Positions 16,409-24,872 of a stretch of 30,755 nucleotides of DNA are shown here, one piece after another. The DNA is from a virus. The stretch covers positions 1 through 30,755 of IMG/VR virus record IMGVR_UViG_3300021959_000236; one strand, given 5' to 3'. Below the pieces are notes generated by a model. That model worked only from the letters and a program-made list of their open reading frames with translations. It ran no database searches and was not told where the DNA came from. Made by a program: the position numbers and the translations under genes. Within the stretch, counting starts at the first letter, position 1, and every line of letters begins with the position of its first letter.

Positions 16409-17254
16409 TCACTCTCCACGCAAAGTGCGTTGTGCGAGGGCGTGGACTTCATCCCACCCCATGTTTGCCAAGTCTTGCGTTGAGGGAATGTTGACGGAGG
16501 AAGCCGACTTTTTAATGGTCGTACCTGCTCCTGCGCCGATGTTGTCAATGCGCTCGGAAAGTGCCTCAATGGACTTCACGATTTCCGACAAAGGTGCTCG
16601 TGCGTCAAAGGCGGCTTTCTCAGCCTCAGCCTTTGCAACTCGCATCTCGTTGTTGAAACGAGCGGAGAAGTTGCCTTCAAGGTCGTTGCGGAAGTGTTGT
16701 TCCAAAGCGGCGGCTTTGTACACTTCGTAAGCGGCTTCAAGGTCAGCCTCACTCACATTGTCGGAGTTGAGGTAACCCTTAGCCATAGAGACAGGGCCGA
16801 GAGCACCAGCAGGGGTTCTACCGCCGCTGGAAGTGATAGCACTGATTGCACCCGTGGAAGGAGAACCGTTCTCCTGTCCTCGGCCACGGACTTGACCAGC
16901 GAAGTAGTCAGCACCGTCCACGGCATCGGGGTTGTCAAATCCACCAAGTTGAGCCTTTTCAAGAGCATCAAAGTGGTTTCGTGCGGCCAAGGTGTCCACG
17001 CCAGCCGACTTGAGGGTGTTTTCCATCCAACTCAAGTATTCTGCCGAGATAACATCGCTGTATTCGTCGTTGCTCTTTTCCATTTCATCATCCTCTTCTT
17101 TGGATTCTTTTTTGTCTTTCTTTTCATCGCCGCCTTCTTTCTTATCGGACATTGCTTCACGGAGTTGAGGAGGAAGTTCTCCCTTCTCCATAGCGTCCAA
17201 TCGTGCTTCAAGGCGTGACATAATTTCGCTCAAATCGCTGTTTTCTTCAGTCAT
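16409..17254 (-). CDS. Nested scaffold protein from an internal start
   Basis: An in-frame ATG at 17254 (codon 173 of the protease-scaffold gene) is preceded by AAAGGAGGAC with 8 bases between GGAGG and ATG, one of the best ribosome-binding sites in the window. It would yield a 281-residue scaffold beginning MTEENSDLSEIM without the protease domain. This mirrors lambda, where scaffold Nu3 is translated within the protease gene C. It explains how excess scaffold over protease could be made from one gene. Expression is inferred from sequence only. Confidence 0.75.
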   Translation of the reverse strand: MTEENSDLSEIMSRLEARLDAMEKGELPPQLREAMSDKKEGGDEKKDKKESKEEDDEMEKSNDEYSDVISAEYLSWMENTLKSAGVDTLAARNHFDALEKAQLGGFDNPDAVDGADYFAGQVRGRGQENGSPSTGAISAITSSGGRTPAGALGPVSMAKGYLNSDNVSEADLEAAYEVYKAAALEQHFRNDLEGNFSARFNNEMRVAKAEAEKAAFDARAPLSEIVKSIEALSERIDNIGAGAGTTIKKSASSVNIPSTQDLANMGWDEVHALAQRTLRGE

Positions 17255-17770
17255 GTTTGTGTCCTCCTTTAAAATGCGAAATTGTGCTTCGGGGTTAATG
17301 CCCTTTTCACAAATCGTCACCTCATGCAATTCCATTTTTGAAATCTCTTGGTAGTCGCCTTTTTCCATGTCGGACTTTCGCACTCGCTTGAATGCTTGTC
17401 CTCCAATGGAAAATCCACGAAGGTTTCCCTTGCGGATTTCAGCGGCTACTTCACGAGCCTTCTCAATGTCACTGCGGAGTTTTACTACAACGAACATACC
17501 TGTGTCATCCACTTCGGATTTCCACATTCGTCCGTTTGAATCAATGTACGAGTCAATGACTTCACCAACTTGAATGTTGGAATGAGCCAACTGCACATTG
17601 CGGTACTTTTCACCCTTCATGAAACCATCAAAGGCATCTTTTAGGGCGGAGCGAGTAATAAGGTCACCTTGTTTATCAACAAGTTCAACCGATGCGTAAC
17701 CAGCAACAACCAAATCGTTACCACTCTTGAGGAGAGTGATACCGTCAGTAGGTCGTTGAATGCTCAGCAT
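16409..17770 (-). CDS. Prohead maturation protease (S78-type) fused to scaffold
   Basis: 453 residues from ATG 17770. A GTG at 17806 would add 12 residues but would place the TATATATA box inside the coding region. Residues 1-165 match the HK97 prohead protease family: VVAGYASVELVDKQGDLIT (21-39), His63 in AHSN, Ser121 in GFSIGG, and ELHEVTICEKG at about 148-157, supporting the catalytic His and Ser. Residues 173-453 are scaffold-like: a coiled-coil start (LSEIMSRLEARLDAMEKG), a Lys/Glu/Asp-rich stretch, an Ala-rich helical region, and an end containing MGWDEVHALA. The protease matures the procapsid and normally degrades the scaffold. The scaffold also has its own internal start (17254). Confidence 0.85.
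   Translation of the reverse strand: MLSIQRPTDGITLLKSGNDLVVAGYASVELVDKQGDLITRSALKDAFDGFMKGEKYRNVQLAHSNIQVGEVIDSYIDSNGRMWKSEVDDTGMFVVVKLRSDIEKAREVAAEIRKGNLRGFSIGGQAFKRVRKSDMEKGDYQEISKMELHEVTICEKGINPEAQFRILKEDTNMTEENSDLSEIMSRLEARLDAMEKGELPPQLREAMSDKKEGGDEKKDKKESKEEDDEMEKSNDEYSDVISAEYLSWMENTLKSAGVDTLAARNHFDALEKAQLGGFDNPDAVDGADYFAGQVRGRGQENGSPSTGAISAITSSGGRTPAGALGPVSMAKGYLNSDNVSEADLEAAYEVYKAAALEQHFRNDLEGNFSARFNNEMRVAKAEAEKAAFDARAPLSEIVKSIEALSERIDNIGAGAGTTIKKSASSVNIPSTQDLANMGWDEVHALAQRTLRGE
17261..17270 (-). promoter_or_regulatory. Internal Shine-Dalgarno for nested scaffold
   Basis: Minus-strand AAAGGAGGAC lies inside the protease-scaffold coding region at the junction of the two domains, 8 bases from an in-frame ATG. 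Chance occurrence exactly at a domain boundary in the correct frame is unlikely. Confidence 0.8.
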
Positions 17771-17794
17771 TAAACATCCGACTTTCTGTTGTAG

Positions 17795-17802
17795 TATATA
17801 TA
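17795..17802 (-). promoter_or_regulatory. TATA-box promoter candidate before the protease/capsid genes
   Basis: TATATATA sits in the 39-base gap between the giant gene's TAG (17810-17812) and ATG 17770. Its centre is about 28 bases before the ATG, the spacing expected for an archaeal TATA box driving a leaderless transcript; only a weak GGATG precedes this ATG, unlike most genes here. A bacterial reading (TATATA as -10 with a TTGCTA about 19 bases upstream) is possible but less well spaced. It would let protease, scaffold and capsid genes be expressed separately from the upstream head genes. Confidence 0.55.
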
Positions 17803-17809
17803 CCACACG

Positions 17810-20800
17810 CTATTGCCGAGATAGCAAAGGTTGGTCATTATCGTATTCTATAGAGAGATTTTCACCTTCATCTGTTTGGACTTGAATGTGATTCAGTCGC
17901 TCTTTTTTCTTTTCTTTTCTTTCATCGGTGTTTTTCTTTTCACCATCAAAATCTGGAAGAGTGGCCTCATCACGCAATTGAGTTGGGCCACGAGGTGATT
18001 CTTGCGGCGTACCGACATCAATACCCAACCCCTTTGGCCCTGTCCAAGTCATCTTTTCTTTGGCGATTTTGTCCAAAGCCCGTGTAATCAGTTCCAAAGC
18101 CTTCTTCGTTTGGTTGGGCTTAAGCAAGCGGTTTTCATCATCATCATCAATGATGCCCGCACTGCCTTCTTCCATTTCTTCTTCCGTTGGCTTCTTTGGC
18201 ATATCTACTTCTACCTTCTTTGCCACATACCCTTTTACCATTAACGGAGCCACTGCCGACCAAAAAGGCATGAGACTTTCAGCCAGCACTACAGGATAAT
18301 CGGTTTTGGTAATACCGCTCATTGCACTCTTAGGAGAGTGAACATACCAAACATCGCCAATTTCTTCCATCTTGTACATTACTGTATCAACTTCGTTTAA
18401 CAGGATTTCAATATGACTCTCGTGGATTTGAATATCGTGAGGTACAAGAATTGGTGCAAATGATTTTGTCATAAGGTCAAGTGATTCGGTACTGGCGGCA
18501 CCCTCACCCTCTCCTTCACCTTCTAATTCTTTGACCTGTACATTATACACAGGGCGGTTGCTACGGTTCTTTTTGGAAATACCCGTGATGGATGCACGAA
18601 CAATGTCACCAACTTTGAACACTTTGCTTTGATTGTGGGCTGTGCCTACATCCATGTAATGTTCCCCTTTGTATTCCACTGCTCGGTTTCCAAGCCCTTC
18701 AATTTCAAGGATAGGGCCAGCACCCAATTGATAAGTGAACGGCCCAGTGCCTCTTCGGTCAAGAACGATGAAATTGAAGTCTCGGCTGTCACGGTACACA
18801 ATCCATTTTGGATGCCTACGCTCTCCACGCATGTAAGTGGACTTGTTATCACGCAACAAGATGTTATCATGGTCATTTTTGAGGTTCTTCACAGCGTCAA
18901 CCAGTCCTTCATCATCGGTCATGCGAGTATCATGTGGGCCGGGAACAATAACATGCTCTTGACTATCAAATTGCGAGCGAAGGATTTTCAAGCGTTCAAA
19001 CAGTTGCATTTCTCCCACATTGGTATCATCGTAGTTGATAATGTCAATAATGTTTAATTCATCTTCACCAAGAATACCGTCAAGTGTGTAATTCTTGTCA
19101 CTCATTTTGTCAAGAGCCTCTTTGGTAGCCTTGCGTAATCCTTTCTTTCTCCCATTTTCATCATACGCTGTGATTTCATCACCACTGCGAACAATGATGA
19201 TACGCTGTCCATCATACCATTTGCTTACAACCCATGACCCGCTGAAACCACGAAGGTGTTCAAGGTCGGCCAAATCAAAAATGCGGTGCATGGGGCGAAC
19301 TGCTGGACTCCACTTTGCATCGTCACTCTTGGACAATAACACATCGGGGTCAAGCAGGGAGGTAATCAGTTCGGTCATTTCGCTGGTTGCTATTGTAGTC
19401 ATGTTTTCACTGGCCACTTCTCCTGTTTCCATATTCATGCTTTGATGGGGGTTATTGGGGTACAACGGTGGAGGAGCATTAGCGTACACAAAGTCCGACA
19501 CATCTTTTCCATGAACCACTTGTGTGAGTTCTTCGGGTACACTATGATACAGACCCGGCCCTACATGGCTACCAACATGGATGTTGCCTTCACTGTCAAA
19601 CTCAGCACCAAGAGTGGGAGTCAATTCATACCCATGATGCCATGCACCGCTGTCAAAGTTATCGGTAATCGCCGTATTAACAGGACTCGCCGCTCCTACA
19701 GGTCGTTGACCAAAGCCTGCGGTTTCGGAAATATCTTCACCTGCTGTAAAAATACCCTCTTCATCATCCAATGCACGAGGGTCAAAATGCACGATGGTGT
19801 CAAGATTGTTTTTTGTGGTGCTTGTACTGCGGGCCTTTGTAGCACTTCCAGTTCCTTTTGAGTCGTGAATATCACCGCTAATGCTCCCAATACCAGCCGA
19901 AAGCATAGACATTTCAAACTGTGCAGGGTTAAGCATCATATTCATGTAACGAGGAATAGCGTGAGAATGATGTCCTTTCCATTCACTTTGCCCGCTTGCT
20001 TCTTGTTGAAAATGATTCAATGCTTGATGATAACCCTTTTCTCGTGCATGACGGAAGAAGCGTTCTTCATCGTTTAGTTCTTCTTCGGGCTTGTTCATCA
20101 ATTCTTCATCGCTAAACTGCTTGAGATTGATGCCGTCAATGTTAGGGATTTTACCACTGAGCAGTATATCTTTCACCGTGGATGCAAACAACGGCGTATT
20201 CATTTTTGAAGATAAGTTGATGAGTTCTGTTGCCTTTTCTTTTGCTACAGGAGTCTTTTCAACACCAAGAATCTTTAGCACTTCATCAACAGACATGTTG
20301 CTGTCAATCATTTTACCATCAGTAGATAGATGTTTGCCAAGTGTTTTGTGGAATGGATTTTGCACACCTTGTGAGGTGGCTTTTACCGATTTATCACTAC
20401 CATAATTAAGAGTAGTTAAACCGTGTACTGAATGAGGAACAGACGCAATGTATCGTTGAGCGTCACGCATCAATTGATGGTGGTTTGCAATGAAAGTAGC
20501 AGGGTCGTTGGGGTCAAACGCATTTGGGTCATGCTCAAGATATTTTGGAAGAATAATGTCCCGTGCTACTTGTGCAACAGTTTGGCGATGTCCTTTGTGA
20601 AGTTGCTCAAGTCGCCTTTGGTCTATTTCCCAATGTGTTGTTGGTTTTTTGATAGCCGCTTGCGCCTGTAATTGTTCTAATCGTTGAGTTGCTTGTCGTA
20701 ATTGTTCTCTCATTGGAAGAAGTTCTTCAAACGGAGTACCAGCAACTTGCTCTTCCATTAACCGTTCATTGAGCATTTCCACTTCTTCAAGCAGTTCATC

Positions 20801-23527
20801 TTCTTTTTGAGATGCAGGCAACATACCACCAAATTGCAAAAAGCGTGCTACAGCGTCAGCCTCACCAGCCGCTATTGTGGTTTTTGTCTTTTGATTTTTC
20901 TTGGCTGTTTGAATCTCTTGATTCATGTTTTGAATCACAGTGTCAATCCCATCGTTTAATTTTGTTTTATCAAACTCTCCAAGTTGCCTGTCTAACAAAA
21001 TCTTGTTTAACTCATCGTGATTTTCTTCGTTGTGCAGGTAGTCCAAAATAGCCTTTGGATTTTGTGTTCCAAGAATCTTTGATGCGTTGGTAATTGCCAT
21101 CATTGCATGATTCATTGAAGGGTTATCAAGAACACGGTTTTTCATTGAATCAAAAGAAAAACCGCTTTGTCCACCCCAACGCATGAAATCTTTGAACTCT
21201 TCACGAGTCGTTCCACCACTGGCCGACTCATCGCCACGCATCCAATCCTCAGCACTGGAAAATGATTTTTTTGCTGGTGTATTGGGGTGAAACATGCGCC
21301 CACCAAGCGTTTCCATGTTATGTGCAAGAATGGCATTAACATGACTACGAGAATCGGATGGTGATGCTCCGTAGGCCGTGTAGCCCCCAACATGCTGTGT
21401 AGGTACCACTGTGTGTGGAAACGCCATGCTTCGCAAAAACTTACCTACAAACTTATTTTTTAACTCGTTTTCCGAAAGATGTCTTATGTTGTATTCGTAT
21501 TGTGGATTGAGAGATGATTTGTGTTCAGTGTAGTTGTTTTTATTGGTGGCCCCTTCTGTGTTTGGGTGTTTCTTTGATGTACCAAACGGTGACAACAGGT
21601 TTTGCAAGTGTTCTGCACTTGAGTTGTAATTAAACTTGACATACTTTCCATCTTGTGTTGCTTCCCCTATGCTTTGCAATCGTAGAGGCATGAAATGATG
21701 AGCAAGCGTTCTGTTTAGTTCACTTGGTTGAATGTAATTGTCTCGGCTTTCTGTTAATTCATTAAACGGCGATACACCTTCTTCGTTAGCGTGTGTAGCG
21801 TTCAAGATTTCGTGGTATGTAGCAAGATTAGTTCCAGCACCACCTGTACTTTGAAATGGCGAAGCCCAAAAATGACCCGGCCCATATGTAAATCCATTTT
21901 CATGTTCTTGCCAGTATTTGGGTTTTTCTTCATCGGGATGTGGGCCGTGTGGTGAGGTGAAAAAAGCACGATGATTACGAATGTCTTTGATTTGACGATG
22001 CAATGAAGATTGTGTTTTTGCAACCGCTTCTATGTAATCAATCATACCAGCATCTACAATTGGTTCCTCTAACTTACCGTACAATGGATGGTCAGTAAGC
22101 AACTCTCGTGTTTTAGGGTCATAGCCAGCCAAATATAACAAGTCATCTTTGGACATTCTTACCTTTTCCAGTCCTCGCTCTTTACCCTTGAAATGAATAC
22201 GGGAAGCATCAAACAATTCATCATACGACATTTCTTTCATTGGTTCTTTGTGAATGTTAAGGCGAGGCAAATACTTCATTCGCTTATCAGCCCCGTAATT
22301 GTCCCGTATGGCTTCTTGAATGTGGCTGGCAATTGACTTATTATCAAACTCATCTAAAGGCTCGTGAGAAAGACGACCCAACGCTTGTTGAAGGAACATA
22401 CCTTCTTCACCTTTGGTGTAATCGTTATCGTTGTTTTCTTGATGGTAATGAGCGTTACGACCCATCATGGTCATAGGGCGAATAGCCCAGTTCATTTCGG
22501 GTGTCATTCGCATAAGAGCGTTGTACTTAAGGCGAGCAGAAGGAAACTTTTCACCGTTAGGCAGGGTAATCAAATCATGCTTGTCAAGCCCTTTTTCGTC
22601 AATGTGATTGACAATAGCACTGCGTTCTTCGGGACTGAACCACTCAAGGCCAAGCATGTAGCCGAGATGTCCAAGTCGGGTTGGGTGTTCCTCGTATTTG
22701 TCATCCAGCACCATGTTGTTATCTTCATCAGCCTCCCACATAGCGGCTCGGTCAGCAAAGTGTTCTTTGCGAAGTTGCTCTTTCATTTCAGCATTGGTCA
22801 TACCTTCAGCCAACAACTCCTCTTGCCGTTTATTGTTTTGCTTTAACCATCGGAAATAATCTCGCTCGTACAGGTCATGTTGATGATGAAGAAGTGTACC
22901 GTTTGGTCGGGTATCACCAATGATATTGACCTTTTTTCCTTCTCCTTGTTGAAACCCACCAACCAACGGATGTTTCTTACCAAGCGTATCAAAGAATTGT
23001 TTTTCCATTTCCTTTTCTTTTTCACTGTGGCCACCTAATGCCCAATTGCGTAGCATCTCCACATAAGCAGGTGTGCCCGTCACGGCGTTGGTACGAAGAA
23101 GAGGGTGGTTCACTTCATGGAAGGGAAAATGGTGGCGTTGGTATGGATGAGCACCGTCTTTGGGTTGATAATACGGCCACACCGCATGTCGGTTTTTAGG
23201 ATTAGTAGGGGATTGAAGGCCGTCTTTCCATACATGGTTGGTCGGCTCGCCGTGCGTGTGTTGCAAAGCAAACATGTAACCGATACCTTCGGGAAAATGG
23301 TAGTCCTTTTCCACATCAACACTGCTTTCTTCTTCTGCTTTAAGCACCATTTCAGCCGTTGCTTTCAACGACTTGAACAGCGGCTCAGTGGGAAGCGTGT
23401 GAAGGTTTTCAAACGCAAGAATGTATTCAGCCGCCGCAGTGCGAAGGTCAAGACCATCGTTCAATGATTTTAGCAACTCGTTGCTACACACATAGAAGTG
23501 GTCATCCATGTCCTCACCGCCAATCAT
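17810..23527 (-). CDS. Giant head-region protein with degenerate DNA-ligase-like domain
   Basis: 1905 residues; ATG 23527 overlaps the previous stop (ATGA), and an ATG at codon 7 has GGTGAGG just upstream. Residues 1 to about 1400 are largely unrecognised, His-, Asn- and Met-rich, with a coiled coil near 880-960. Residues about 1425-1580 resemble an ATP-dependent DNA ligase adenylation domain: motif I-like KWYDGQR (Lys1436, Asp1439, Gly1440, Arg1442), motif III-like YTLDGIL (1480-1486), motif IIIa-like LNIIDIINYD with LFERLKIL, motif IV/V-like NILLRDNKSTYMRGERR and KWIVYR. An OB-fold-like stretch follows (about 1580-1668), then an EGEGEGEG linker and an acidic/basic tail. Canonical motif I is KxDGxR; here Lys is one residue further away, and the motif IV and V lysines are replaced, so ligation activity is doubtful. 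Position between portal and protease suggests an internal virion protein. Confidence 0.7.
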   Translation of the reverse strand: MIGGEDMDDHFYVCSNELLKSLNDGLDLRTAAAEYILAFENLHTLPTEPLFKSLKATAEMVLKAEEESSVDVEKDYHFPEGIGYMFALQHTHGEPTNHVWKDGLQSPTNPKNRHAVWPYYQPKDGAHPYQRHHFPFHEVNHPLLRTNAVTGTPAYVEMLRNWALGGHSEKEKEMEKQFFDTLGKKHPLVGGFQQGEGKKVNIIGDTRPNGTLLHHQHDLYERDYFRWLKQNNKRQEELLAEGMTNAEMKEQLRKEHFADRAAMWEADEDNNMVLDDKYEEHPTRLGHLGYMLGLEWFSPEERSAIVNHIDEKGLDKHDLITLPNGEKFPSARLKYNALMRMTPEMNWAIRPMTMMGRNAHYHQENNDNDYTKGEEGMFLQQALGRLSHEPLDEFDNKSIASHIQEAIRDNYGADKRMKYLPRLNIHKEPMKEMSYDELFDASRIHFKGKERGLEKVRMSKDDLLYLAGYDPKTRELLTDHPLYGKLEEPIVDAGMIDYIEAVAKTQSSLHRQIKDIRNHRAFFTSPHGPHPDEEKPKYWQEHENGFTYGPGHFWASPFQSTGGAGTNLATYHEILNATHANEEGVSPFNELTESRDNYIQPSELNRTLAHHFMPLRLQSIGEATQDGKYVKFNYNSSAEHLQNLLSPFGTSKKHPNTEGATNKNNYTEHKSSLNPQYEYNIRHLSENELKNKFVGKFLRSMAFPHTVVPTQHVGGYTAYGASPSDSRSHVNAILAHNMETLGGRMFHPNTPAKKSFSSAEDWMRGDESASGGTTREEFKDFMRWGGQSGFSFDSMKNRVLDNPSMNHAMMAITNASKILGTQNPKAILDYLHNEENHDELNKILLDRQLGEFDKTKLNDGIDTVIQNMNQEIQTAKKNQKTKTTIAAGEADAVARFLQFGGMLPASQKEDELLEEVEMLNERLMEEQVAGTPFEELLPMREQLRQATQRLEQLQAQAAIKKPTTHWEIDQRRLEQLHKGHRQTVAQVARDIILPKYLEHDPNAFDPNDPATFIANHHQLMRDAQRYIASVPHSVHGLTTLNYGSDKSVKATSQGVQNPFHKTLGKHLSTDGKMIDSNMSVDEVLKILGVEKTPVAKEKATELINLSSKMNTPLFASTVKDILLSGKIPNIDGINLKQFSDEELMNKPEEELNDEERFFRHAREKGYHQALNHFQQEASGQSEWKGHHSHAIPRYMNMMLNPAQFEMSMLSAGIGSISGDIHDSKGTGSATKARSTSTTKNNLDTIVHFDPRALDDEEGIFTAGEDISETAGFGQRPVGAASPVNTAITDNFDSGAWHHGYELTPTLGAEFDSEGNIHVGSHVGPGLYHSVPEELTQVVHGKDVSDFVYANAPPPLYPNNPHQSMNMETGEVASENMTTIATSEMTELITSLLDPDVLLSKSDDAKWSPAVRPMHRIFDLADLEHLRGFSGSWVVSKWYDGQRIIIVRSGDEITAYDENGRKKGLRKATKEALDKMSDKNYTLDGILGEDELNIIDIINYDDTNVGEMQLFERLKILRSQFDSQEHVIVPGPHDTRMTDDEGLVDAVKNLKNDHDNILLRDNKSTYMRGERRHPKWIVYRDSRDFNFIVLDRRGTGPFTYQLGAGPILEIEGLGNRAVEYKGEHYMDVGTAHNQSKVFKVGDIVRASITGISKKNRSNRPVYNVQVKELEGEGEGEGAASTESLDLMTKSFAPILVPHDIQIHESHIEILLNEVDTVMYKMEEIGDVWYVHSPKSAMSGITKTDYPVVLAESLMPFWSAVAPLMVKGYVAKKVEVDMPKKPTEEEMEEGSAGIIDDDDENRLLKPNQTKKALELITRALDKIAKEKMTWTGPKGLGIDVGTPQESPRGPTQLRDEATLPDFDGEKKNTDERKEKKKERLNHIQVQTDEGENLSIEYDNDQPLLSRQ

Positions 23528-24093
23528 AGCGGCTTAAACTGTGGGCAAGCGTGCAAATCCATACCACCCTCGTGGAGCAAGCACCCTGTTCGCTGAGTGC
23601 CGCCGCAAAGCCCACACATCACTGGTGCGCCACTTTCTCGCATAGCCGCTCTTGGATTCATTTTCTTAACGGGCGACTCACCTTCTTCACGCTCAACGCC
23701 GCTACCCTCGTGAGGGTTCATGCGAGAGCCAAGTTGCTCCATGTTGGTTGCTTCCTTTGGCTTCTTTTTCTTTGGCGCATCCTCAGTCTCAATGGTGCGC
23801 CCGTTGGTGGTGAAGTAACCACTCTTGGTTTGTCCACCCGACTCGGCGTGGAAAGAAGGATTGATGTCCGTGATTTTTTCGGGCTTGAATCCCGGTTCGG
23901 CTTTTTCCATTTTGCCGCCGCAACCCATCTTCATGCAACCCATCTTGTTCATTTTAGAACCGCACTTTGGACAGTCTTTGCACTCACAAGGCTCTTTGCC
24001 GCAATCACACTTGGCCTTTTCAATTCGCTCAAGGCGTTGTTCAAGTTCAATGGCTTTTGCTAAATATCCATTTTCAACTGGGCGGGGTTTCAT
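23524..24093 (-). CDS. Cys-rich zinc-binding protein
   Basis: 189 residues, ATG 24093 with AAAGGAGGC upstream. After an N-terminal helix (LAKAIELEQRLERIEKAKC) comes a dense cluster of cysteines at about 29-58 (CDCGKEPCECKDCPKCGSKM, then more), able to hold two or more zinc ions. A disordered, Lys/Glu/Pro-rich middle follows. A second cluster lies at the C-terminus (VMCGLCGGTQRTGCLLHEGG, then HACPQF). No family was recognised. Tight coupling to the giant gene (ATGA) suggests a partner in the virion or in head assembly. Confidence 0.6.
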   Translation of the reverse strand: MKPRPVENGYLAKAIELEQRLERIEKAKCDCGKEPCECKDCPKCGSKMNKMGCMKMGCGGKMEKAEPGFKPEKITDINPSFHAESGGQTKSGYFTTNGRTIETEDAPKKKKPKEATNMEQLGSRMNPHEGSGVEREEGESPVKKMNPRAAMRESGAPVMCGLCGGTQRTGCLLHEGGMDLHACPQFKPL

Positions 24094-24431
24094 TGTACTG
24101 CCTCCTTTGCACTGTTAGCCATTTCGTGAATATCTTCCCACGACATGGCGTGAATATCTTCGTTGCTCATGGTGCCAAAACCGGGCTGGCTCTTGAGCAA
24201 TGCACTACTGTTAAGTTCCATGTCACCACGGAATGGGTCAATTTGCAAATCGGTAGTAAAGGGGGTGCTTACACTCACAAGCCCCATTTTGCGAAGAAGG
24301 CGTTGTGGGTTGTTAATGAGATTTTTGAGAGCCTCGTTTTCCGCCTTAAGGAGCATAAGATTAGAGTCCATGGACTCCATTTTGTTGATGAGAACACCAA
24401 TCAATTGCTCGGCATTTGAGGATTCAGTCAT
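24090..24431 (-). CDS. Small coiled-coil protein sharing scaffold termini
   Basis: 113 residues, ATG 24431 with GAGGTGAG 5 bases upstream. The N-terminus (MTESSNAEQLIGVLINKMES then a leucine/glutamate helix) is a short coiled coil and resembles the nested scaffold start MTEENSDLSEIM. The C-terminus has a tandem MSNEDIHAM / MSWEDIHEMA (88-105), the second of which matches MGWDEVHALA at the end of the scaffold. It may be a minor scaffold or a capsid/portal-binding assembly factor; this is inferred from the shared peptides only. Confidence 0.55.
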   Translation of the reverse strand: MTESSNAEQLIGVLINKMESMDSNLMLLKAENEALKNLINNPQRLLRKMGLVSVSTPFTTDLQIDPFRGDMELNSSALLKSQPGFGTMSNEDIHAMSWEDIHEMANSAKEAVQ

Positions 24432-24440
24432 TAACTCACC

Positions 24441-24872
24441 TCAAACCTTACGACCGTAGGAACCTGCGCTTCGCTTGTATTGTGGGTTGTGGCGAGAAGA
24501 GGACATAAAACCAAGGCGAGAACCCTCAATGTTGGTCTTTTCAGCAGGTGCTTCCATTTTCAACACAGGAACGCCGCCAGCGAAAATGTCTCGTGGGCCT
24601 TGAGGAGTAACTACATCGGATTTAACAATTTCTTGGTGCAAATCATCAGCCAAAAAGTCACTCAACTTTTGTACTTCCGAAAGATATTGCTTAGCCATAT
24701 GGCCATCACCATTTTCAAGAGCATTAAGAAAAGCCTTGTTTGCTTGTTCCATTTTTCGGGCCATCGGGTGCATTTTCAACAAGTCCATGTTAATCCCTGC
24801 TATGTCTGTCTCATATCGTTCAACTTTAAGAGCGTTACTGCCCACGGGGGCGACGAGCGTTAAGTAGTGCAT
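24441..24872 (-). CDS. Hypothetical protein after portal
   Basis: 143 residues from ATG 24872, overlapping the end of the portal gene by 38 bases. N-terminal short beta segment (MHYLTLVAPVGSNALKVERY), a helical middle with KMEQANKAFLNALENGDGHM and a following helix, and a basic Ser/Arg/Tyr-rich end (HNPQYKRSAGSYGRKV). No motif was recognised. Context suggests a minor head protein. Confidence 0.5.
   Translation of the reverse strand: MHYLTLVAPVGSNALKVERYETDIAGINMDLLKMHPMARKMEQANKAFLNALENGDGHMAKQYLSEVQKLSDFLADDLHQEIVKSDVVTPQGPRDIFAGGVPVLKMEAPAEKTNIEGSRLGFMSSSRHNPQYKRSAGSYGRKV

Noticed and set aside
17771-17806. GTG start at 17806 adding 12 residues to the protease
   Set aside because: The extension is coded by the TATA-box gap and lacks a ribosome-binding site; family sequence begins near the ATG at 17770.
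19500-19640. ADP-ribosyltransferase-like patch (GSHVGPGLYHS) in the giant protein
   Set aside because: Only a short glycine/tyrosine likeness; no supporting catalytic pattern could be placed around it.
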